Source: Anthracocystis setariae (taxonomy: Eukaryota > Basidiomycota > Ustilaginomycetes > Ustilaginales > Ustilaginaceae). Taken from it: 64,000 bases of DNA. The position numbers and the translations under genes were made by a program. Below, piece after piece: positions 31,413 to 39,275 of the stretch. Within the stretch, counting starts at the first letter, position 1. Each line of letters starts with the position of its first letter. The notes beneath the pieces were generated by a model, which saw nothing but the letters and a program-made list of their open reading frames with translations, was not told where the DNA came from and did no database searches. The stretch lies in the NCBI GenBank assembly GCA_928724745.1, contig CAKMXJ010000002.1:1302001-1366000 (forward strand), in the 5' to 3' direction.

Positions 31413-32480
31413 ATGCCTGACTCCCCTCCCTCCGCCCCAGCCGGTTCGGCTGCGCCTGCTTCCAGCAACGATATGGGAGCTCTCATGGCTCAGTTGCTCG
31501 CTTCGTCGCTCAAGACGACCGAATTGCTTGAGCAACTGCTCGCAGGGCGCACTCCCACTCCTCAGTCCCCTTCTGTCGCGCCTACTCCTTCGCATCATCA
31601 TCTTGATGACCCTTCCCGCGATTCGCTGCCTCCGCACGAGATGCAACCTCTTCTTGACGTAGTCCGCACTACCGCCCAGCTGCGCCCAAAGGACATCGCC
31701 ACCTTTGATCCCGAAGACAAAGGTGATGTGGAGCTCTTCTGCCGTCGCATTCACGATGTGGCGGAGCTTCATCCTGCTTCGGTAGTCTGCGAGGCGCTTC
31801 CTCGGTGCCTTCGTGGAACGGCCCTTGATTGGTACACCAACTTGGGGGCCGTTGACAGGGCCAGCCTCCAGCGCAATCCCCATGCTTGGATTCGACTCCT
31901 CAAGGACCGTTTCGGTATGAGCGAAACCGAGGCCTTCAGCGAGTTACAGCGCATGCGATACAGCCTGGCTACCGACTACAACGCGTACCATGAGCGTGGC
32001 ATCCGTCTCGCTCGCATCGCTAATCAGACGACACCCAAGCAGGTCGTCCAGTGGCTGCTTAACGGCCTCCCCTTCGCCATGCAAGCGCAGCTCGCCACAG
32101 CTGCTGAAGACCCCAGCATCGACCCCAATGTCTTCAGGCGTAAAGCCCTTGCCGTTCGTGCAATCCTTCAACAGGGCAAGGAACGTCTCGCCGCGGGTAA
32201 GGATCAGGTCCGCCAGTCGCCCTCACGTCCGACATCTCAACAGCGCACTTTCGAAAGACCGGTTCGGCCCCCCCCCGCGGCCCTGTCAGCATTGCAACGG
32301 CTCGCACTGGGACGCTGACTGCCCCACCCGGGCTAAAGCGGTTCAGTTGTACAAGCCTTCAGCCCCTGCCGTGGCGACACATCACGCGCAAGCTGAGGCG
32401 CAGCAGCCGGAGCCGGACTACGAGACTGCGCAGTACGAGGCCCTGCAGGAGGCTTATTTGTGTCACTCGCAGGACGCTAC
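31413..32480 (+). pseudogene. gag: Outer element gag, 5' portion (interrupted; frame change at C9 tract)
   Basis: Structural protein of the virus-like particle. The start is the ATG at 31413 (MPDSPPSAPAGSA), the first ATG of the leader. A capsid-like helical region runs from about residue 90 to 260 (FDPEDKGDVELFCRRIHDV, LRGTALDWYTNL). At the C9 run 32268-32276 the frame that began at 31413 continues for only 14 codons, ending at 32318 with no nucleic-acid-binding motif. The frame one base ahead carries a zinc knuckle CQHCNGSHWDADC and stays open to the nested insertion at 32480. One extra C in this copy explains it most simply. The knuckle spacing is C-x2-C-x3-H-x4-C, one residue shorter than canonical. 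The gag end lies at 42175-42232. Confidence 0.8.
32476..32480. repeat. Target-site duplication of inner retrotransposon (left copy)
   Basis: GCTAC precedes the inner 5' LTR and GCTAC at 42170-42174 follows the inner 3' LTR. It lies within the outer gag frame. Confidence 0.92.
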
Positions 32481-32974
32481 TGTCACAGGCGGTGAAGCCG
32501 AGGCGGCGGAAAACTTGGTTTTTGGCCGCTCTCAGCCCAAGCGCGGTCGATAGGGTCGAATTCGGCCGCTCTGACATTGGAGGAGAGGAGGTACGAGGCC
32601 GGCAGTGCGTCGTATTGAGTAGTGTCGTTACCCCCAGGCGGCGTAGGCGGAGCGGTAGAAAACACGCTTTTCGGCCGCCGTCAGTGCGAGTGCGGTCCCG
32701 AGAGTCTCTTTCAACCGCTTCTGTTCATAGTGGTCGGATTGCGGCCGTTCGACATCACGGAGACGCCGGATCGCGACAACACCATCTCGAGGTGATCAAC
32801 AGTCAAGGGACACCATCTCCGGCGCTCTCAGAGGCTTGGAGGTGATCAGCCGCTTGTACCACGGTCAGCACATGCGCACACGCAGGCCATGCAGCTAGAC
32901 AATAGGCTAGCGCCGGATCGGCCTTGTCATAGGGGTTGGAGCTGTCTTACTTAAGGCCTCCTCCTCTGACTCGC

Positions 32975-32997
32975 AGTGGATGAGCTCCTCATCCACT
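32975..32997. other. 10-bp-stem inverted repeat at the inferred LTR transcript start
   Basis: AGTGGATGAG and CTCATCCACT are perfect inverted copies separated by CTC. The right arm contains the sequence complementary to the primer-binding site. The same structure is repeated in the 3' LTR. Confidence 0.8.
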
Positions 32998-33146
32998 CTA
33001 CTTCTTACAAACACAATCTTCAGCTCAGTATCTATTCTTGACGACGTCTTCACGATCATTCCAGTAACTAGTTTAGTAAGTTGCAATACAGTAGCATTGC
33101 AGCTTCCTCGCGTGCCTCCGTTCAAGTCGGAGAACAGCTAGTCCTC

Positions 33147-33225
33147 GTCGGTACGTGTACCGACACCGCAGCGCGTAAACGCTGCTTACACGCTGACACC
33201 GAGACGGCAGGCTCTTAGCCGTCTC
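33147..33225. other. Cluster of hairpins in the R/U5 part of the inner LTR
   Basis: Three consecutive inverted repeats occur within 80 bp: GTCGGTA/TACCGAC with loop CGTG (33147-33164), GCAGCG/CGCTGC with loop CGTAAA, and GAGACGGC/GCCGTCTC (33201-33225). They would fold in the leader of the genomic RNA and may act in packaging, dimerisation, translation or 3' end formation. Confidence 0.7.
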
Positions 33226-33592
33226 TCTAACAGCTTGGCGATCACTTCCAGTGACCACCTAACCAATCAACACGCCTTCTGTCTTGTCAAGAGCGCTCGC
33301 GAGACACTAGGCTATCACGCCGTAATACCGAGTACGCCGTGCTGCCGCTGAACGGAGCGCCAACAGCGTCAGTCGGTAATAGGTCGAACGCGGTCGAGAA
33401 ACTCACACTCCGCCGCCGCGGAATCGAGTGCGGCTTAATAGCCCTCATCGGGCCGCCGGCGTACCTGCGCAACCCACCTCGTACTCCTCCGTTGCACAGG
33501 CGTATATCACAAACTCGGCGGCCCAGCCCTGCAGGACCGCACCGCGCTCGAACCGAGATCGGCCTATTTACCAGGCGCCCGACCGCTGACAT

Positions 33593-33602
33593 TAGAGTGG
33601 AT
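33593..33602 (+). other. Self-priming primer-binding site of inner element
   Basis: TAGAGTGGAT starts two bases after the LTR end and is the exact reverse complement of ATCCACTCTA at 32991-33000 (and 41569-41578), just downstream of the TATA-like box. In Tf1/sushi elements the first nucleotides of the element's own RNA, rather than a tRNA, prime reverse transcription. Confidence 0.7.
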
Positions 33603-33628
33603 CGTTCAAGCAGCGCCCCGTACTCGAC

Positions 33629-35305
33629 ATGTCCGACGCAGCCGCGCCGCGAGGAAGCACTCCTCGCAGCCGGGCTTCGTCGCCTCCTGCAGCGAATCCG
33701 GAACCATTGCTGCAAGGCTTAATTGAGGACATACGACTTCAGATGAAGGAGGTCCATAATCAACGCATGGTTTACGAAGCTAGTCGACAGGAGGCCATGC
33801 TGAAAGAGAGTCAGGACCGACTCCGCTTCCAGGAGAAGCTCTACACACTCATGGACCAGGCGACCGGCTTCAAGTCGTCGTCCACGCCTTTGACAGCTAT
33901 CCCAGCGTCGTCGCGACCTCCAACGGCGCACCAGGAGGAGATCCTCGCGCTTAAGGCCGAGATCGCAGACCTCCGGGAGCTGATCAAGCCAGCTCTACGC
34001 CGAGGGGGTGAGCCGGAGGTCGCCGCCGTTGCTCCTGGCCTCGAAGCGCAAGAGGAGAGATCGTACAGCATGCACGATGACCCTCGGCGCTCTGCCCCGC
34101 TAGGTAGTTCCACCCCAGCCCGCCGGCCAGCGACGTCAGTCCTACGCTGGAATGACGAATACAGCCAAGAGGACTTGTATTCGACGTCTACCGGCCGACG
34201 CCCCGCCTGGGACCACCCCACGATGCCGACACGGGAATCAAACTTCGAGCGCAACACTACCAAGAACGACCCGAAGCTAGATTTCCCCGACTGGCAAGAG
34301 GATGACCTGGAGATGTCACTCATTCAGGTCGAGGCCTGGTTCCGATACCAAGAGATGTCCGACGGCCGCAAGAGGATCCAGTTCCTAGGGCCGCATCTCA
34401 AGGGTCGGGCTCTCACTTGGTACCGGTCAAAGCTACGAGCCGATCCATCCCAGTCGGGTGCGCTGTTCGGTGACTGGGCTCTATTCGTTAACCGACTCAA
34501 GCAGCTCTATGGAGTACACGACGAAAAGCTAGACGCTTTCAACAAGCTCTACGCTCTGCGCCTCGCCAGCGACAAACCAGGCGCCGCAAGCGAGTATGTT
34601 GAGGCGTTCAGGACCCTCGAAGAGCGCGCCGGCATGAGCGACGAACACCTCAAGCTCCACCTTTTCCGACGAGGTTTGACGACAGCTCTCCAGCGTCAGT
34701 TCGAACGCACGTCGCCGAAGACGATGTGGGAATTCTATCGTGAGGTAGAAGATTTGGACCGCAATCGGGTCCTGGCGCAACAGACGTACCAGGGCGGTGC
34801 AGCGACCCTCACTCAGCCGACTTCAAGTTCACTGCGGTACGATTTCCTCACTTCGGCCGGGCGAACTAACGCTCCGGCCGCCGTCGGTGCAAAAGCGGCT
34901 GGACGAGTATTAGCGCCGTCCGCGACAGAGCCTCGACCGGCTGCAGCCACACCCGCTCCAGCGCGCCCTCGGCCGTTACCGCCTCATATGGCCCAGCGCT
35001 TGCCCGTCGTCTACGATCGCTCACCGACGACCCTTGGTGCCACCACTTGCAAACGATGCGGTAAGGAGGGCCATTGGGTGCGAGACTGCCCCCAGCCGGC
35101 CCGCGAGACGTCCACCGGAGCGCCACGACGGCCTGGACCTCGAGCCTACGTCGCACAAGAGGACGTCGTGGCACACGAGGACGCCGAAGACCAGGAGGAG
35201 GAGGAGGAGGTGCTTGATTTTGAAGACCTCCCACCCCTCGCTGACGACGACCGGGTCGATGGTGATCCTGACGACGAGGGAAACGGGCGTGGGACAACCG
35301 AATGA
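33629..35305 (+). CDS. gag: Inner element Gag
   Basis: A structural nucleocapsid polyprotein of 558 residues from the ATG at 33629, the first ATG after the inferred transcript start. Residues about 20-75 are a coiled coil; about 195-370 form a retrotransposon Gag capsid-like domain (KLDFPDWQEDDLEMSLIQVE, FLGPHLKGRALTWYRSKL). A canonical CCHC zinc knuckle CKRCGKEGHWVRDC lies near residues 475-488, followed by an acidic Glu/Asp-rich tail. The stop TGA at 35303-35305 overlaps the pol ATG at 35302-35304 as ATGA. Intact. Confidence 0.93.
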   Translation: MSDAAAPRGSTPRSRASSPPAANPEPLLQGLIEDIRLQMKEVHNQRMVYEASRQEAMLKESQDRLRFQEKLYTLMDQATGFKSSSTPLTAIPASSRPPTAHQEEILALKAEIADLRELIKPALRRGGEPEVAAVAPGLEAQEERSYSMHDDPRRSAPLGSSTPARRPATSVLRWNDEYSQEDLYSTSTGRRPAWDHPTMPTRESNFERNTTKNDPKLDFPDWQEDDLEMSLIQVEAWFRYQEMSDGRKRIQFLGPHLKGRALTWYRSKLRADPSQSGALFGDWALFVNRLKQLYGVHDEKLDAFNKLYALRLASDKPGAASEYVEAFRTLEERAGMSDEHLKLHLFRRGLTTALQRQFERTSPKTMWEFYREVEDLDRNRVLAQQTYQGGAATLTQPTSSSLRYDFLTSAGRTNAPAAVGAKAAGRVLAPSATEPRPAAATPAPARPRPLPPHMAQRLPVVYDRSPTTLGATTCKRCGKEGHWVRDCPQPARETSTGAPRRPGPRAYVAQEDVVAHEDAEDQEEEEEVLDFEDLPPLADDDRVDGDPDDEGNGRGTTE

Positions 35306-38300
35306 TGGCTTGTCTTGCCCTGCAACCGCCCTCGCCATCACCCTGTATATATCGGAACTGTTCGTTGTGTTTCTCAGCCAACTCCAATCCATCGGTCCTC
35401 GAAGTTACCGGCACCATCAACGGGTGCCCGGCTCGCATCCTGGCCGACACCGGAGCTTCACTGTCTCTTCTCTCCAGCGCTTACGCTCGTACATATTGTA
35501 TTAACACCAGGACCACTCCCCAGCCCACCGCAGTCCACGGCGTCAGCGGCCATCGTCTAGCCATCACTCACGATGCGACGCTGGCTGTCAACATCGGCAA
35601 GCAAACCTTACCACCGCTGCAGGCCTATGTCGCGGACATCAGCGATTTCGATCTCATTATCGGCTACCAGGAGCTTCGCACACTTCAGCCGAGGATCGAC
35701 TGGGATTCGGGCCGAATTAAATTCACCGCGGCACAGCGGGATCAACTAAGCCGCGTTGAACACGACTTCGGCCCGACACATAATGCCACCAGCCGCGCCC
35801 TACCATCTAACGAGCCGGCTATCACTGTCCACGGAAACGAGTTCGTCTCATTCCAACAGCTCGTCCAAGCGTCCTATCAGGATGGACCGATTGGCATTAT
35901 GCTGATCGATGCTCCACCCTCATCGCTGCCCAGCTTCGGCTTCGTCCCTACCGGCGAAGACAAAGGCATCGAGATCGAGGTGGAACCGGAGTCACCTACT
36001 CCAGTATCGATCCCCGAGCATTATCGGGATCTCGAGGCGGTATTCAGTGAAGTCGAGGCCGACAAGCTGCCTCCTCGCACCAGCACTGACTTGCCCATTG
36101 AGCTCGTGCCGGGGGCCAAGCCTCCTCAGGGACCACTCTACCTCAAGGGGCCTAAGGAGATGGAGGAACTACGCAAGTACCTCGACGAGAACCTCGCGAA
36201 GGGGTTCATCCGACCATCAAAGAGTCCAGCGCGCTCACCAGTGCTGTTTGTACCGAAGAAGGATGGCGGCCTCCGCCTCTGTGTCGACTATCGAGGACTC
36301 AACGAGATCACAGTCAAGAACCGAGCGCCACTACCGCTCATCGAGGAGCAGCTGTTCCTACTGAGGAATGCCAAGGTGTTTAGCAAGCTCGATCTCAAGG
36401 CAGCGTACAACCTGGTACGTATAGCCGACGGCGACGAATGGAAGACGGCGTTCGGCACTCAGCTCGGCCTGTACGAGTACCTCGTCATGCCGTTTGGGCT
36501 GGCAAACGCGCCGTCGCACTTCCAGTCTCTCGTCAACGGCATCTTCCGTGACATCATCGGCGTCTTCGTCGTGGTGTACCTCGACGACTTCCTCATCTTT
36601 AGCAACAATGAAGACGAGCACGTCGAACACGTCCGCGAGGTATTGCGGCGTTTGCAAGCGAACCGACTCTTCGCCAAACTGTCAAAGTGCACTTTCCATA
36701 CTGACACCGTCGAGTTCCTTGGCTACATCATCACGCCAGGAGGCATCGAAATGGATCAGGAGAAGGTGCGAATCATCAAGGAGTGGCCGTTGCCGCAGAC
36801 GATTCACGACATCCAGCGCTTCCTTGGGTTTGCGAACTTCTACCGTCGGTTCATCTCACATTTCGCTCGGATCTCGAAGCCCCTCACAGCGCTCATCAAG
36901 CCTACGGAGCGGTTCAAGAAGCTACAACTGTCGGAGGAGGCGGTTGAGGCTTTCTACAAACTCATCGAAGCGTTCACGACGGCCGGGGTACTGCGGCATT
37001 TCGACTATCACAAGCCAACCCGCCTCGAGACCGACGCCAGCGACTTCGCCATCGCCGGCGTCCTCAAGCAGGAGACGGAAAAGAGATGGCACCCCGTAGC
37101 TTTCTATTCGCGCAAGATGACGTCGGCCGAGAGGAACTACGAGATTCACGACAAGGAGCTCCTCGCTATCGTTGCCTGCCTCCATCAGTGGCGACATATG
37201 CTGGCAGGGCTCCCGACTCAGTTCGCCGTTCTCTCGGATCACGAGGCGCTCAAGTACTTCACAGTGCAACGTCGCATTAGCGGTCGACAAGCTCGGTGGG
37301 CCGTGCTACTGGCCGACTTCGACTTTGTTGTTCAGTACCGGCCAGGAGATAAGGCTGGCGAGCCCGACTCCCTGACACGACGCAGGGACATGGAGCCATC
37401 GGCCGAAGAGCGCGAACACAACGTACAGCAGCTCCTCCACCCCCGCATGTTTGGAACTGTATTACCGAAAAATCAGTCATCGAGCCGAAGTGGACCCGAC
37501 CGCGGCTTAGCGGAGGCCATCAAGCCGCGGTCGTCGATGGCGGCAATAGTGAGGGGCGGCCTGCCGGAGTTAGCTCGCATTTTCCAGCCACTAGACACCG
37601 AGCTCCAAGCGCTCCACGAGCACACGCCCTTCGAGGTAAAAGACGGTCTATGGCATCGAGAAGGCCGACTGGTCATTCCCAAGGTCACGCTGGCGGGAAA
37701 GCAGGGTCGTCGTGACACACGCTCGGCCAAGATCGTCAGCGAGCAGTCACTCTCGGTGGAGCACCTGCGATTCATGGTAATGACACAGTGCCACGACGGC
37801 ATCACCGCCGGCCACCCGGGTCGTGATGCAACGCTAGTCCTCACTCAGCGACACTATTGGTGGCCGGGAATGCGTGCTTGGATTGCCGACTATGTAGCAA
37901 GCTGTCCAGTCTGTGCTCGCTACAAGGCACCCCGACATCGGCCGTACGGCCTGCTTAAGCCGTTAGCCACTCCCTCGAGGCCATGGGGTTCGATATCCAT
38001 GGATTTCATCGAGGGCTTGCCACCCTCCGACGGCTCCGACTCGATCCTCGTTGTCGTCGATCGGCTCACCAAGCTCGCGGTACTCATACCGACGGTCAAG
38101 ACTGTCACATCAGCTCGCACAGCAGAGCTCCTCCAGCAACATGTGTTCCGCCGGTTCGGAACACCCGAGCATATTGTCTCTGACCGCGGTCGTCAGTTCA
38201 TCTCAGCGGTCTGGAGGCGTTACACCGAGTCTCTGTCAATCCAGCATTCGCTTTCGACGGCGTATCATCCGCAGACGGACGGTCAGACGGAACGGGTCAA

Positions 38301-39057
38301 CCAGGTCGTTGAACAGTATCTCCGTATGTATTGCAACTACGAGCAGGACAACTGGGCCTCATTGCTGGCCAACGCCGAGTTCGTCTACAACAATGCGGTA
38401 CACAGCAGTCTCGGTGTCTCACCGTTCTTTGCATGCTATGGGTGGAATCCTAAAATGCACCCGGAAGTACCGGAGCGTGCAGGCGTGCTAGACCCTCAAC
38501 GGGCTGAGTTCGCCCGCTCGGAAGCAGAGCTCACGGTCTATCTACAAGCTCAAATTCGGTCGGCCCAGGCACGTGCGGTTGAACAGTACAACAAGAAGCG
38601 TCTCGACGTCGAGTTCAAAGTGGGTGAGCTCGTCTACGTCAACCGACGCAACTGGAAGACCCGCCGGCCGAGTCCCAAGCTCGACACCCGCTTCGCCGGG
38701 CCGTACCCTATTGTCGAGCGCATCGGCGCTAGAGCATACCGCCTTCAATTACCGACGTCGATCCGTGTCCACGATGTGTTCCACGTCTCGATGCTCGAGA
38801 AGCGGAGGTCCAGCGAGCTCGTTGGAAGGGATGAGCGTGCGGTGATACCGCCGTTGCACGACGAAGACCTCGAATACGAGGTCGAAGCTATCACGGGACA
38901 CCGCGCCGTCAGCGGCCGGCTGCAATACCGCGTCCTCTGGAAGGGCTATCCGGAGGAGCAAGCATCTTGGGAGTATGTGGATCTTCTCGCCTGCCCAGAC
39001 CTCATTCAGGAGTATGAGGAAAAGCGGGGGGGACGATTAAGGCGGCAAGCAAATTAA
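35302..39057 (+). CDS. pol: Inner element Pol polyprotein with C-terminal chromodomain
   Basis: A 1,251-residue polyprotein beginning at the ATG that overlaps the gag stop. In order: aspartic protease (ILADTGASLSLL, catalytic Asp near residue 49), reverse transcriptase (YLDD at 426-429, GLANAPSHFQ), RNase H (LETDASDFAIAGVL), and integrase with an H2C2 zinc finger (GHPGRDATL through SCPVCARYK, about 830-875). The DDE catalytic residues lie in SMDFIEG (about 901), IVSDRGRQF (about 960) and QTERVNQ (about 997). A chromodomain follows at about 1190-1245 (YRVLWKGYPEEQASWEYV). The protease-RT-RNaseH-integrase order plus chromodomain defines a chromovirus; the chromodomain is expected to steer integration to marked chromatin. 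All catalytic residues are present and the frame is open. Confidence 0.97.
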   Translation: MMACLALQPPSPSPCIYRNCSLCFSANSNPSVLEVTGTINGCPARILADTGASLSLLSSAYARTYCINTRTTPQPTAVHGVSGHRLAITHDATLAVNIGKQTLPPLQAYVADISDFDLIIGYQELRTLQPRIDWDSGRIKFTAAQRDQLSRVEHDFGPTHNATSRALPSNEPAITVHGNEFVSFQQLVQASYQDGPIGIMLIDAPPSSLPSFGFVPTGEDKGIEIEVEPESPTPVSIPEHYRDLEAVFSEVEADKLPPRTSTDLPIELVPGAKPPQGPLYLKGPKEMEELRKYLDENLAKGFIRPSKSPARSPVLFVPKKDGGLRLCVDYRGLNEITVKNRAPLPLIEEQLFLLRNAKVFSKLDLKAAYNLVRIADGDEWKTAFGTQLGLYEYLVMPFGLANAPSHFQSLVNGIFRDIIGVFVVVYLDDFLIFSNNEDEHVEHVREVLRRLQANRLFAKLSKCTFHTDTVEFLGYIITPGGIEMDQEKVRIIKEWPLPQTIHDIQRFLGFANFYRRFISHFARISKPLTALIKPTERFKKLQLSEEAVEAFYKLIEAFTTAGVLRHFDYHKPTRLETDASDFAIAGVLKQETEKRWHPVAFYSRKMTSAERNYEIHDKELLAIVACLHQWRHMLAGLPTQFAVLSDHEALKYFTVQRRISGRQARWAVLLADFDFVVQYRPGDKAGEPDSLTRRRDMEPSAEEREHNVQQLLHPRMFGTVLPKNQSSSRSGPDRGLAEAIKPRSSMAAIVRGGLPELARIFQPLDTELQALHEHTPFEVKDGLWHREGRLVIPKVTLAGKQGRRDTRSAKIVSEQSLSVEHLRFMVMTQCHDGITAGHPGRDATLVLTQRHYWWPGMRAWIADYVASCPVCARYKAPRHRPYGLLKPLATPSRPWGSISMDFIEGLPPSDGSDSILVVVDRLTKLAVLIPTVKTVTSARTAELLQQHVFRRFGTPEHIVSDRGRQFISAVWRRYTESLSIQHSLSTAYHPQTDGQTERVNQVVEQYLRMYCNYEQDNWASLLANAEFVYNNAVHSSLGVSPFFACYGWNPKMHPEVPERAGVLDPQRAEFARSEAELTVYLQAQIRSAQARAVEQYNKKRLDVEFKVGELVYVNRRNWKTRRPSPKLDTRFAGPYPIVERIGARAYRLQLPTSIRVHDVFHVSMLEKRRSSELVGRDERAVIPPLHDEDLEYEVEAITGHRAVSGRLQYRVLWKGYPEEQASWEYVDLLACPDLIQEYEEKRGGRLRRQAN

Positions 39058-39275
39058 ATTAGCCGCCCAGCCGCGTTGAATATTTAGCGGTGCGACGCGG
39101 GTCATTCAGCCGCTGTGACGCGACCGCGGCTCGATGGCATATTCACTGGGCCGCCATCGACACCCGTCACCACACACTCACACTCTTTTCTCAAGTTTCA
39201 AGACATCACGACCATTTCAGAAGTTTCTCAAGCACAACAAGAAGACAGAAACGACCTCAAATTACTGGACAATGG
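39058..39275. other. Convergent gap between pol and antisense gene
   Basis: 218 bp separate the pol stop from the stop of the opposite-strand gene. Nothing coding is seen; the 3' ends of both transcripts probably lie here or overlap. Confidence 0.55.

Larger units (their letters stand above)
32481..33591 (+). repeat. 5' LTR of inner element
   Basis: 1,111 bp. The inferred transcript start is near 32991, about 40 bp after a TTACTTAAG TATA-like box (32947-32955). Several inverted repeats lie from 32975 to 33225. No ATG occurs from 32983 to the gag ATG at 33629. Short frames within the LTR occur identically in both copies and are not regarded as genes. Confidence 0.95.

Noticed and set aside
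32483..33722. Short frames on both strands within the 1,111-bp LTR
   Set aside because: They recur identically in the 3' LTR and have no protein-family features. They reflect LTR duplication, not genes.
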